From Streptomyces sp. SID12488 (GTDB lineage: Bacteria > Actinomycetota > Actinomycetes > Streptomycetales > Streptomycetaceae): 64,000 bases of DNA. Below the pieces are notes generated by a model. That model had not been told where the DNA came from. It saw only the letters and a program-made list of their open reading frames with translations, and ran no database searches. Every line of letters starts with the position of its first letter. Within the stretch, counting starts at the first letter, position 1. This document shows, in pieces, positions 51,514-62,701 of this stretch. A program made the translations under genes and the position numbers. The stretch is from NCBI RefSeq assembly GCF_010548275.1, contig NZ_JAAGLT010000005.1, positions 62,001 through 126,000 of the forward strand, given 5' to 3'.

Positions 51514-52014
51514 ATGTCCAGCGAATACGCCAAACAGCTCGGGGCCAAGCTCCGGGCGATCCGCACCCAGCAGGGCCTTTCCCTCCACGGTGTCGAGGAG
51601 AAGTCCCAGGGACGCTGGAAGGCGGTCGTGGTCGGTTCGTACGAGCGCGGCGATCGTGCCGTGACCGTGCAGCGCCTCGCCGAGCTGGCGGATTTCTACG
51701 GGGTTCCCGTGCAGGAACTGCTGCCGGGCACCACGCCGGGCGGAGCCGCCGAGCCGCCGCCGAAGCTCGTCCTCGACCTTGAGCGGCTGGCCCATGTGCC
51801 GGCCGAGAAGGCGGGCCCCCTGCAGCGCTACGCGGCGACGATCCAGTCGCAGCGCGGCGACTACAACGGCAAGGTGCTGTCGATCCGCCAGGACGACCTG
51901 CGCACGCTCGCCGTCATCTACGACCAGTCGCCCTCGGTCCTGACCGAGCAGCTGATCAGCTGGGGTGTCCTGGACGCGGACGCGCGCCGCGCCGTCTCCC
52001 ACGAGGAGAGCTGA
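51514..52014 (+). CDS. bldD: Developmental master repressor BldD
   Basis: The protein is 166 aa. The N-terminal helix-turn-helix (KQLGAKLRAIRTQQGLSLHGVEEKSQGRWKAVVVGSYERGDRAVTVQRLAELADFYGV) binds DNA. The C-terminal domain contains the c-di-GMP signature RGD-X8-RQDD, with Arg114, Asp116, Arg125 and Asp128. BldD bound to tetrameric c-di-GMP represses sporulation genes during vegetative growth. ATG at 51514 with GGGAGC upstream is the conserved start; GTG at 51499 is in frame. It is the only plus-strand gene in this part of the window and diverges from pyrR. Confidence 0.97.
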   Translation: MSSEYAKQLGAKLRAIRTQQGLSLHGVEEKSQGRWKAVVVGSYERGDRAVTVQRLAELADFYGVPVQELLPGTTPGGAAEPPPKLVLDLERLAHVPAEKAGPLQRYAATIQSQRGDYNGKVLSIRQDDLRTLAVIYDQSPSVLTEQLISWGVLDADARRAVSHEES

Positions 52015-52047
52015 ACCCGACGGCTTTCAGCCGTTGAGCAGAAACGT

Positions 52048-52093
52048 GCCGCCAGGGTGGCCGGAACCATACGGTTCCGGCCACCCTGGCGGC
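52048..52093 (+). terminator. bldD terminator, 21-bp stem
   Basis: A perfect 21-bp stem (52048-52068 with 52073-52093) has a 4-base loop and is followed by GTTTTG. It starts 34 bases after the bldD stop. Confidence 0.9.
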
Positions 52094-52162
52094 GTTTTGC
52101 GGGCTCCGGAGGCCCCCTGGGTACGCGGGCACCCTCGGGACCTCTCCACGCCTCCCCCGATC

Positions 52163-52238
52163 GCACCTGGTCGTATGAACGCCGGTGGGCCCCAGCAGTG
52201 TGTCGCTGGGGCCCACCGGCGTTCATACGACCAGGTGC
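52163..52238. repeat. Perfect 34-bp inverted repeat between bldD and nusB
   Basis: The arms at 52163-52196 and 52205-52238 are exact reverse complements with an 8-base loop (AGTGTGTC). It lies 18 bases after the nusB stop and so can serve as terminator for the efp-nusB transcript. Its length far exceeds a normal terminator stem and bldD already has its own. Confidence 0.95.
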
Positions 52239-52256
52239 CCGAAGGCCTGGCTCAGG

Positions 52257-52691
52257 TCAGGCCTCGTCGCGGCGCAGCGTGGACTTCAGGTCCTTGAACC
52301 GGCCCAGGAGCCCGTTGACGAACGAGGGCGACTCGTCCGTGGAGAACTCCTTCGCCAGCTGCACCATCTCGTCGAGGACGACGGCGTCCGGGGTCTCGTC
52401 GACCCAGATCAGCTCGTAGGCACCGAGGCGCAGGATGTTGCGGTCGACGACCGGCATCCTGTCGAGCGTCCAGCCGACCGAGTACTGCGAGATCAGCTCG
52501 TCGATGCGCCGCGCGTGCTGCGCGTAGCCCTCGACGAGCTCCATCGTGTACTCGCTGACCGGGGGCTGGCGGGTGTCGTCCCGGGAGAGCCTGATCCAGT
52601 CCCCGAGGACCGTCTGGACATCGGCTCCGCGCTGGTCGCCTTCGAAGAGGATCTGGAAGGCACGCTTGCGGGCCGTGTTGCGGGCAGCCAC
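52257..52691 (-). CDS. nusB: Transcription antitermination factor NusB
   Basis: The protein is 144 aa. ARNTARKRAFQILFEGDQRGAD is the conserved N-terminal helix; DRMPVVDRNILRLGAYELIWVDETPDAVVLDEMVQLAKEFSTDESPSFVNGLLGRFKD is the NusB core. It acts with NusE in rRNA antitermination. It starts 2 bases from the efp stop and is co-transcribed with it. Confidence 0.96.
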   Translation of the reverse strand: MAARNTARKRAFQILFEGDQRGADVQTVLGDWIRLSRDDTRQPPVSEYTMELVEGYAQHARRIDELISQYSVGWTLDRMPVVDRNILRLGAYELIWVDETPDAVVLDEMVQLAKEFSTDESPSFVNGLLGRFKDLKSTLRRDEA

Positions 52692-52693
52692 GG

Positions 52694-53260
52694 TTAGCTG
52701 TTCACCCGGCCGAGGTAGTCGCTCGTACGGGTGTCGACCTTGATCTTCTCACCGGTGGTGATGAAGAGCGGCACCTGGATCTGGTGGCCGGTCTCCAGCG
52801 TGGCCGGCTTGGTGCCGCCCGTGGAGCGGTCGCCCTGGACGCCCGGCTCGGTCTCCTGGATGACGAGCTCGACGGCGGCCGGCAGCTCGACGAAGAGCAC
52901 CTCGCCCTCGTGCTGCGCGACCGTGGCGGTGAAGCCCTCGATCAGGAAGTTGGCGGCGTCGGCGACGGCCTTGCGGTCCACCATGAGCTGGTCGTAGGTC
53001 TCCATGTCCATGAAGACGAAGTACTCGCCGTCCATGTAGGAGAACTGCATGTCGCGCTTGTCGACAGTGGCCGTCTCGACCTTGACGCCGGCGTTGAAGG
53101 TCTTGTCGACGACCTTGCCGGAGAGCACGTTCTTCAGCTTGGTGCGCACGAAGGCCGGGCCCTTGCCGGGCTTGACGTGCTGGAACTCGACGACGGACCA
53201 GAGCTGGCCCCCGTCGAGCTTGAGCACGAGGCCGTTCTTGAGGTCGTTCGTGGAAGCCAC
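52694..53260 (-). CDS. efp: Elongation factor P
   Basis: The protein is 188 aa and relieves ribosome stalling at proline runs. [46 protein letters not shown] shows the tip loop PGKGPA with Lys33, the actinobacterial type that works without the usual lysine modification. Two further OB domains follow, ending [10 protein letters not shown]. It is 59 bases after the M24 peptidase-like gene, in one minus-strand run with nusB. Confidence 0.97.
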   Translation of the reverse strand: MASTNDLKNGLVLKLDGGQLWSVVEFQHVKPGKGPAFVRTKLKNVLSGKVVDKTFNAGVKVETATVDKRDMQFSYMDGEYFVFMDMETYDQLMVDRKAVADAANFLIEGFTATVAQHEGEVLFVELPAAVELVIQETEPGVQGDRSTGGTKPATLETGHQIQVPLFITTGEKIKVDTRTSDYLGRVNS

Positions 53261-53319
53261 GGTTGCGGAATCTCCTGGACTGACGTGGACGACCCCGGGG
53301 CAGCCGCGACAGCTCGAAG

Positions 53320-54429
53320 CTAGAGCGCGAGCAGTTCCTTGGTCGTGATGGTGAGTAGCTCGGGTCCGCCGTCCGCCTCAGGGCGTACGACGAGCGTGTC
53401 ATCGATCCGGACACCGCCCCGGCCCGGGAGGTGGACCCCCGGTTCGACGGTGACCGGCACGCAAGCGTCCAGTTTACCCATGGCCGCGGGGCCGAGCTGC
53501 GGGTCCTCGTCGATTTCGAGCCCGACACCGTGTCCGGTGAGCTCCGGAAGGCGGTCCGAGTACCCCGCGGAGTCCAGTACCTGGCGTGCCGCGCGGTCCA
53601 CGTCACGGTAGGCGGCGCCGGGTGCCAAGGCCTCCCGTCCAGCGCGCTGGGCTGCGAAGACGAGGTCGTAGAGCTCGATCTGCCAGTCGGCCGGCGAGGT
53701 CCCGATGACGAACGTGCGGCCGATTTCACAGCGGTATCCGCGATAGACGGCGCCGAGACAAACAGAGAGGAAGTCTCCTTCTTCCACACGCCGATCGGTG
53801 GGCCGGTGCCCTCTGCGGCCGGAGTGGGGCCCGGTGGCGACGGCGGTCGCGAAGGCGGGCCCGTCGGCACCGTGATCGACGAGCCGTCGCTCCAGTTCGA
53901 GAGCGAGATGTCTCTCCGTACGCCCGACGAGGATGGACTCCAGCAGCTCGCCGAGGGCCTGGTCGGTGATCTCGGCGGCGATCCGCAGACAGGCGATCTC
54001 CTCCTCGTCCTTGACCAGCCGGAGCTGCTCGACCGCACCGCCGAGGTCGGCGAGGCGCAGCCGGGGCGCGACCGAGCCGATGGCGCGATGCCGGGCCACG
54101 GTCAGGTGGTGCTCCTCGACGGCGAGGGAATCGGCGCCCTGGGCGGCGGCGAGATCCGCGGCGGCGACGGCCGGATCGCCACCGGGCTCGGACAGCGCGT
54201 GCACGCGCAGGGCCTCGTCAGGACGGCTGCCCTCGGGGGGCCGGTCGTCCTCGGGCCCCGCCCACACGAGCAGGTCCTCCCGTTTCCCCAGCAGCAGTAC
54301 GGCTCCCTGCGGGGCCGCGCCTGCGAGATACCGCACATTGGCGGCGCGGGAGACGAGCGCTCCCGCACTGCCGCCCGCGTGACACCGCTCCCGAAGCCGC
54401 GCTCTGCGCGCCGCGTACACCTCTGACAT
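53320..54429 (-). CDS. M24 (Xaa-Pro peptidase-like) protein with degenerate metal site
   Basis: The protein is 369 aa. The N-terminal creatinase-like domain (about 1-130) and C-terminal pita-bread fold ([60 protein letters not shown]) are clear. Compared with PepP-type enzymes, the first metal Asp is Cys224 (SVCLGA), the second is Glu235 ([10 protein letters not shown]), the second active-site His is Asp307 and the last Glu is Asp343; only His300 and Glu329 remain. Catalysis is therefore doubtful. ATG at 54429. It precedes efp on the same strand, where PepQ-type genes commonly sit. Confidence 0.88.
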   Translation of the reverse strand: MSEVYAARRARLRERCHAGGSAGALVSRAANVRYLAGAAPQGAVLLLGKREDLLVWAGPEDDRPPEGSRPDEALRVHALSEPGGDPAVAAADLAAAQGADSLAVEEHHLTVARHRAIGSVAPRLRLADLGGAVEQLRLVKDEEEIACLRIAAEITDQALGELLESILVGRTERHLALELERRLVDHGADGPAFATAVATGPHSGRRGHRPTDRRVEEGDFLSVCLGAVYRGYRCEIGRTFVIGTSPADWQIELYDLVFAAQRAGREALAPGAAYRDVDRAARQVLDSAGYSDRLPELTGHGVGLEIDEDPQLGPAAMGKLDACVPVTVEPGVHLPGRGGVRIDDTLVVRPEADGGPELLTITTKELLAL

Positions 54430-55466
54430 GCCCCGAGCGTAAGAGCGCGGCCGGGTCGCCGCCGGTCGGAGAGAGCCGTCTGGGCGGTGCGGGGCCGAGG
54501 CTGGCCAGGAGGGCGCCTCCCGGCCAGGCTGACGAGGCCCGGGCACCGCCCGCCCGCCGGTCTCCAGACGCCGTACGGCTGAGAACCACGCCGGCGAACG
54601 GGAGCGGGGACGGGCAACGTCGGAACAACAGGGCCGCAACGCGGGCCGTCGGCCTGCCGACCGTGTCCACCGAGGCTCTGCCACCGGACGACAGCACGGA
54701 CCAGGCCCCACCGGATCACCAAGCCACCCGCGGGGAGCCGTCACCCCGCCGACAGTGCTCCCGAAGCCAGGCCGCCGAACCACACCACCGACCCAAGCCC
54801 GACCGCAGCCGCAGGCCACCCGCAGGCGGCCGTCACCGCGCCAACTGTGCCCCCGAAACAAGGCCGCCGAACCACACCACCGACCCAAGCCCCACCGGCG
54901 CAGCAAGCCGCCCGCCGGGGAGGCCGTCGGCCCTCCGACGGAAGGTGTCGTGCGCCGGCCATCGAACCCGCGATGCCGACCAGATCCAACCGGAATGACG
55001 AGTCGCCCGCAGGCGGCCATCGTCCTGCGGGCGGTGACCAGCGAGGCACCGCCCGCCGCACGGCACCGCGGCTCGGGCACCGCCGGAACGGCGAGTCGGC
55101 GGCGTTGCCCCGCCCAACGTGATCACCCTCACACGGCCCAGCGCACGCCGGCACGGACCAGGCGCCGCTTGACGGCAAGCCAACCGCCTTGGAGCCCGTC
55201 GCCCCGCCGACGGGGATGGCCCAGGAACCGACCATCGGACCTCGAGCAGACGGCCGACCCGACCCCGCTCGGCCGGGTCACCCGTTCGGCCCACCCCGCC
55301 CTCTCCACGGCCAGTACGCCGGGCCACGAGGGCCTTGCGCGGCCGGGGAACAGGACAGGGACCCGGAGAGCGGTGGCACACGCCCGTGCGGTCGTCGGCC
55401 AGGGCCCGGCAGGCGGGCGGCGACCGGTGGACGTACCCTGCCCAGCTCCCGGAGGACGTACGCCGG
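54430..55466. repeat. 1-kb gene-free region with degenerate ~92-bp direct repeats
   Basis: A 31-base identical segment beginning GGCCGCCGAACCACACCACC occurs at 54770-54800 and 54862-54892, 92 bases apart. Flanking parts of each unit (AAGCCACCCGCGGGGAGCCGTC, GGCCACCCGCAGGCGGCCGTC, AAGCCGCCCGCCGGGGAGGCCGTC, and weaker copies near 55005 and 55170) show that the array once held about five units. Open frames here are low-complexity, run on several strands at once, and have no ribosome binding sites. I see no gene. Confidence 0.7.
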
Positions 55467-56372
55467 CTACCACTTGGGCGGGCTGGCCAGCAGTCGCGCG
55501 AGGACGTCGTCCAGGACCCGGGCCGTCGCCGGTACGTCGAGTTGGGAGTTGTCGATGATCGGGAGGCCGGAGCCGTACCAGCCCGCCATCCGGCCGTGGA
55601 TGCGGGCGACCTCCTCGTCCGTGAGGCGGCGGTTGCCGGAGCGCTCGGCGTTGCGCTCCAGGACGACCTCCAGGCCGGGCAGCAGCACGACCGGCAGCAG
55701 ACCGGGCCCCACGTGCCGCTTCCAGCCGCCGAGGCCGACGACCGGGCGGTCGGGGAAGACCGCGTCGTCGAGGATGCAGGAGATGCCGTTGGCCAGGAAG
55801 TTGCGCGCGGCGAAGCCGCAGGTGCGGCGGGCGAGACGGTACTGCGCCTCGGAATGGTCGTTCCACCCCGACTGCGGGTCGGCGAAGCCCGAGCGGACCC
55901 ACTCGCGTACGTCGTCGAGGCTGATGTGCGCGGTGGGCACCCGCCGATGCTCCGCCCAGTACTTCGCGACGCTCGTCTTCCCCGCGCCCGCGGGGCCGAT
56001 CAGCAGCACGGCGAGGGGCACCGCGGCCGGGTCGACGGGGCCCGTGGCGGGCGGCGGACCCGGCGTCGGGACGAAGTCGCCCTGCGGCAGTCGCATATGG
56101 CCGGTGGTGTCGGGCGTGGGCGGCACCGGGGCGTGCTGAGGAACGGGAGCGTGCTGCGGCAGGGGTGGTTGCTGGGCCTGCGGAACCGGCCCCGACGGCG
56201 CTCCCCCAAGGTAGACCGGGGCCGGAGCCGGTGGCCGGCTCGGGGGTGCGGAACCCGGTTGCGCGCCCTGGTGTTGCTGCCCCGCGTGCGGAGCGGCCGA
56301 CGACCAGTCGGCGCCCGGTCCTTGCCCCGGCTGATGGGGCGGCGGCAGCGGAGACCCCACTGCGTCCTGCAT
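55467..56372 (-). CDS. P-loop kinase (zeta-toxin/AAA_33-like) with proline-rich N-terminus
   Basis: About 301 aa. The first ~110 residues are Pro/Gln/Ala-rich and disordered-looking (PLPPPHQPGQGPG, PPLPQHAPVPQHAPVPPTPD). The kinase domain has LAVLLIGPAGAGKTSVAKYWAEHR, ISLDDVREWVRSGFADPQSGWNDHSE, SCILDDAVFPDRPVVGLGGWKRHVG (Walker B-like), LERNAERSGNRRLTDEEVARIHGRMAGWY and IDNSQ. This is the polynucleotide-kinase-like group. The substrate is unknown. The start is uncertain: ATG at 56372 (GGAG 9 bases upstream) or ATG at 56387. It is downstream of the repeat region and next to aroB. Confidence 0.82.
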   Translation of the reverse strand: MQDAVGSPLPPPHQPGQGPGADWSSAAPHAGQQHQGAQPGSAPPSRPPAPAPVYLGGAPSGPVPQAQQPPLPQHAPVPQHAPVPPTPDTTGHMRLPQGDFVPTPGPPPATGPVDPAAVPLAVLLIGPAGAGKTSVAKYWAEHRRVPTAHISLDDVREWVRSGFADPQSGWNDHSEAQYRLARRTCGFAARNFLANGISCILDDAVFPDRPVVGLGGWKRHVGPGLLPVVLLPGLEVVLERNAERSGNRRLTDEEVARIHGRMAGWYGSGLPIIDNSQLDVPATARVLDDVLARLLASPPKW

Positions 56373-56537
56373 CCGGTGCCACTCCATCTCGTACAGGCGA
56401 TTGGCGCTGGCGAGCGGGGCACGGACCCCGCTCGCCACCGAACGGTACCGTCCCGGGCCGCCGTTTGGTGAACGGCCCGGAACGGCCCGAAGTGCCCGTC
56501 CCCACAGGCTAATCGGGCCAAGCGCCCGAGTGGGGAG

Positions 56538-59325
<2,788 letters not shown>

Positions 59326-59494
59326 CGGTGCTCCTCATACTCGCGCCCTGGTACTGCCCTGCGTACGCGCGTCCTCGCGTACGTCGACGGCGTGACCGGG
59401 TGCGCGGCCCTGGCCCGCCACCTCCCGATCCTCCCACGTCCGGGCCACAGGGCTGATCGGCCGTCCAGCAAACGGACGGGGAACGCAAATGGGG

Positions 59495-60334
59495 TCAGCG
59501 GTCGGCCAGTGCCTTCTCGCCCGCCCTGCGCATGGCGCCCAGCGGGCCCGGGACGCACCCGGTCATCTGTTCCACCTGAAGCACCGCCTGGTGCACCAGC
59601 AGGTCGAGTCCGCTCACGACCGCCCCGCCGTACGCCGACCAGCGGGCCGCCAGATCGGTCGGCCAGGGGTGGTAGAGCACGTCGAAGAGGGTCGCCGGCC
59701 GTTCGGGGACCGCGCGGGACAGCTCGTCCGTCGCGCCGGCCGGGGTGGTGGCGATCACCAGCGGGGCCTGCAGCGCCCGGGCCGCGTCCGACCAGTCCGC
59801 CGTACGGACCTCGATGTCGAGGCGTTCGCCCCACTGCCGCATCTCGGCGGCCCGGGCCTCGCTGCGGACGTACACGACGACCTCACCGATGCAGATCCGG
59901 GCCAGCGCGGCGAGCGCGGAGGAGGCGGTGGCGCCGGCGCCGAGGATCGCGGCGGAGTCGACCTGTTCGATGCCGTGCTCGCGCAGGGCGCCCACGATCC
60001 CGGGGATGTCGGTGTTGTCGCCGATGCAGCGCCCGTCCGCGCCGAACACGACGGTGTTGACGGCCTCGACCGACGCGGCCGTCTCGCTGATCTCGTCGAG
60101 CAGCGGGATGACCGCCCGCTTCAGCGGCATCGTGAGCGACAGCCCCGCCCACTCGGGCCCGAGCCCTCCCAGGAACCCCGGCAGCCCCGCCTCGTCGACC
60201 TCGAAACGGTCGTACGTCCAGTCGGCGAGCCCCAGTTCCTCGTACGCCGCGCGGTGCAGCACCGGCGAGAGGGAGTGGGCGATGGGGGCACCGAGCACTG
60301 CGGCCCGGCAGGCGTCAGCTGCCCGTGCTCTCAT
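59495..60334 (-). CDS. aroE: Shikimate dehydrogenase
   Basis: The protein is 279 aa. AAVLGAPIAHSLSPVLHRAAYEELGL binds shikimate with the SLSP loop; GLSLTMPLKRAV carries the catalytic Lys; GDNTDIPGIVGAL follows, then the NADP-binding AAILGAGATASSALAALA. It reduces dehydroshikimate. Its first 20 bases overlap the mltG 3' end. Confidence 0.95.
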   Translation of the reverse strand: MRARAADACRAAVLGAPIAHSLSPVLHRAAYEELGLADWTYDRFEVDEAGLPGFLGGLGPEWAGLSLTMPLKRAVIPLLDEISETAASVEAVNTVVFGADGRCIGDNTDIPGIVGALREHGIEQVDSAAILGAGATASSALAALARICIGEVVVYVRSEARAAEMRQWGERLDIEVRTADWSDAARALQAPLVIATTPAGATDELSRAVPERPATLFDVLYHPWPTDLAARWSAYGGAVVSGLDLLVHQAVLQVEQMTGCVPGPLGAMRRAGEKALADR

Positions 60335-62090
60335 TGAACTTTTCCTTGAGCTTCTGGAATTGCGCGTGCGTCTTGGCGAATTCGGTCTTGCTCACGCCGT
60401 CGGTCGCCACGAAGTAGTACCAGCCGTCGTCGGTCGGATTCAGCGTCGCCTTCATCGCCACATCGCCCGGGTTTCCGATCGGACCGGGCGGCAGACCCTT
60501 GTTGGTGTACGTGTTGTACGGGTCCTTGTTGCTGTTGATCTCCGACTCACTGATGTCGATCTTACTCTCCTTCATCACATAGTTGAAGGTCGAGTCGAAT
60601 TGCAGGAAGCCATAGGTCTCGGGGTTCGAGTAGTCGAGGCGGTTGTAGACCACTTCCGCCATCTTGCGGTAGTCGTCGCTGGTCTTGCCCTCTGCCTGGA
60701 CGAGGCTCGCGACCGTGAGGACCTGCAGCGGGCCGTCGAGTTTGAGTGCCTTGGCCTTGGCTTCGAGGTCGAGCGCGTCATACTTGGCGGCGGCCTGCGT
60801 GACCATTGCCTTCAGGACTTCCGCGGGTTTCATACCCTTGGCGGCCGGATAGGTCGCCGGGTAAAGGAAGCCTTCCAGCGGGTCCTTGATTTTCTTGTTG
60901 TCGTTCGCCCAGTCCGGCAGCCCGAGGCTCTTGTAATCCTTCTTCGCCACCTTCTCGGTGGTACCGGTGGAAAGCCCGAGCTGTTTGTCGATCTTCTCGT
61001 AGACCTGGATGTTGCGCAGTCCGGGGGCGACGATCAGGTTGTTCTGGCTCTTTGGGTCGAGCATCATCACGACGGCGCTCTTGGCGGACATCTCCTTGTT
61101 CAGGACATAGACGCCGGCCTGGATCTTCTTCCCGTCGGGGTTCTCCGACTGCGCGGAGACAAAGGCGTCGACGCTCTTGACGACACCTTTCGCTTTCAGC
61201 GCCTGGGCGATTTCGTAACCGCCCGCACCCTTGGGGATCTCGACGGTCACCGTCGCACTCGTGCCGTCGCCCGCGTAGTCGGGAGCCGCACCGAAGCGAC
61301 TTTGGTAGAACTGGTACCCGAAATACCCGATTCCGGCGATGCCGCCACCGAACACCAGGACGACCACCAGGCAGGCGGTCCCGGTGCGGCGCTTCTTGCT
61401 CTTCTTGCTCTTGCCGCCGTCCCGGCCCTTCCGGTCGCCGCGGCCCCGACGCCCCTCCGCCTCGTCCTCGGGCTCGGGCTCGGGTCCATCGTCATCGTCA
61501 CCGCCCGCGAAGAAGGCGTGCTCACCTTGGTCGGGGCCGGGGTCCCAGCCCGTCTTCGGTTCCGGCTCCGGCTCGGGTTCCGGCTCGGCACGGCGCCTGG
61601 CCGGCGGCTCCGGCGGCGGATAGGCGTCAGGCGTGCCGTAGTAGTCGGGCTGCTCACCGCCGTACACGGCGGCCTGCTGGGCGTACGGGTCCGTGGGGTC
61701 GGCGACGTACGGGACCTGCGCCTGCTGACCGGCGTCCCAGCCGCCGTTCGCGTACTGCTGCTGGCCCTGGTCGACGTACTGCTGCGGGTGGGCCTGCTCG
61801 CCGTACTGCTGCGGGTACTGCTGATGCTGGGGATGGGGCTGCTGCTGGTACTGCTGTGGGTACTGCTGGTTCGGGTACTGCTGCTGCGCGTGACCGTAGG
61901 CGGCCTGCTGGCCGTCGGTGCCCCAGTCGCCGTACTGCTGCTGTTCCGGCTGCTGCGGGTATTGCTGCGGCTGGCCGCCGTAGGAGGACTGATCGGCCTG
62001 GGCCTGCTGGCCTTCCCATCCGACGTCCCCGTACAACGGGTCCTCCGGATGCCACGGTTCGGAGCCTGGGCCCCGGCCATACTCAGTCAT
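60315..62090 (-). CDS. mltG: Endolytic murein transglycosylase MltG (YceG), with Gln/Tyr-rich N-terminus
   Basis: The protein is 591 aa. The cytoplasmic N-terminus (~30-135) is a low-complexity Gln/Tyr/Pro run (QQYPNQQYPQQYQQQPHP), then an EPEPEPEPEP stretch, acidic and Lys-rich patches, and one membrane helix (CLVVVLVFGGGIAGIGYFGYQF, ~245-267). The outer YceG domain has VLTVASLVQAEGKTSDDYRKMAEVVYNRL with the catalytic Glu, and GLPPGPIGNPGDVAMKATLNP. MltG cuts nascent glycan strands and sets their length. Older labels call it aminodeoxychorismate lyase-like. ATG at 62090 follows GGGGAT. Confidence 0.93.
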   Translation of the reverse strand: MTEYGRGPGSEPWHPEDPLYGDVGWEGQQAQADQSSYGGQPQQYPQQPEQQQYGDWGTDGQQAAYGHAQQQYPNQQYPQQYQQQPHPQHQQYPQQYGEQAHPQQYVDQGQQQYANGGWDAGQQAQVPYVADPTDPYAQQAAVYGGEQPDYYGTPDAYPPPEPPARRRAEPEPEPEPEPKTGWDPGPDQGEHAFFAGGDDDDGPEPEPEDEAEGRRGRGDRKGRDGGKSKKSKKRRTGTACLVVVLVFGGGIAGIGYFGYQFYQSRFGAAPDYAGDGTSATVTVEIPKGAGGYEIAQALKAKGVVKSVDAFVSAQSENPDGKKIQAGVYVLNKEMSAKSAVVMMLDPKSQNNLIVAPGLRNIQVYEKIDKQLGLSTGTTEKVAKKDYKSLGLPDWANDNKKIKDPLEGFLYPATYPAAKGMKPAEVLKAMVTQAAAKYDALDLEAKAKALKLDGPLQVLTVASLVQAEGKTSDDYRKMAEVVYNRLDYSNPETYGFLQFDSTFNYVMKESKIDISESEINSNKDPYNTYTNKGLPPGPIGNPGDVAMKATLNPTDDGWYYFVATDGVSKTEFAKTHAQFQKLKEKFNESTGS

Positions 62091-62215
62091 CGATCCCCTA
62101 GAGCCGCGAGGCGGCCGATCACGCGGCCCCCACATCGCCGCTACCGTTCCGCCTCTTACTGTGCGGCTACTGTTCGAACAGAGCCACAATCGCGCGGAAC
62201 GTTACCGTATCGCGA

Positions 62216-62701
62216 TCAGATGACCACTTCGACGCCCTCGCCGGGTGCTTTACCTGACACCCGTTCGGATTCCAGGGCCTGCTGCAGGATGATCACGGCT
62301 GCGGCCTGGTCAATGACCGATCTGCCCTTTTTCGATTTCACGCCCGAGGCGCGCAGTCCCTGACTGGCCGTCACCGTCGTCATACGCTCGTCCACCAGCC
62401 GGACCGGGATCGGCGCGATCAGGCGGGCCAGCTGCTGGGTGAAGCCGCGGACCTTCACGGCGGCGGGGCCCTCGCTCCCCTTGAGGGAGCGAGGGAGGCC
62501 GACGACGACCTCGATGGGTTCGTACTCGTCGACGAGTTGCTTCAGCCTGCGCTGAGCTGCGGGAACGTCTCTGCCCGGGACCGTCTCCACCGGGGTGGCG
62601 AGGATCCCGTCGGGGTCGCACGAGGCGACCCCGATCCGGGCGTCCCCGACGTCGATCGCGAGTCGACGGCCGCGCCGCATGGTGTTGCCGTCGACGCTCA
62701 C
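62216..62701 (-). CDS. ruvX: Holliday junction resolvase-like protein RuvX/YqgF
   Basis: The protein is 161 aa with an RNase H-like fold. [30 protein letters not shown] (first Asp), [34 protein letters not shown] (Glu) and [16 protein letters not shown] (Asp) mark the active site. The family acts on pre-16S rRNA 5' ends and on Holliday junctions. GTG at 62701 overlaps the alaS stop (GTGA); ATG at 62680 is an alternative. Confidence 0.94.
   Translation of the reverse strand: MSVDGNTMRRGRRLAIDVGDARIGVASCDPDGILATPVETVPGRDVPAAQRRLKQLVDEYEPIEVVVGLPRSLKGSEGPAAVKVRGFTQQLARLIAPIPVRLVDERMTTVTASQGLRASGVKSKKGRSVIDQAAAVIILQQALESERVSGKAPGEGVEVVI

Noticed and set aside
54741..55235. Minus-strand frame with a repeated Gly/Val/Trp-rich peptide as a possible repeat protein
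   Set aside because: It arises from the 92-bp DNA repeats, changes frame between copies because 92 is not a multiple of 3, and lacks a ribosome binding site.
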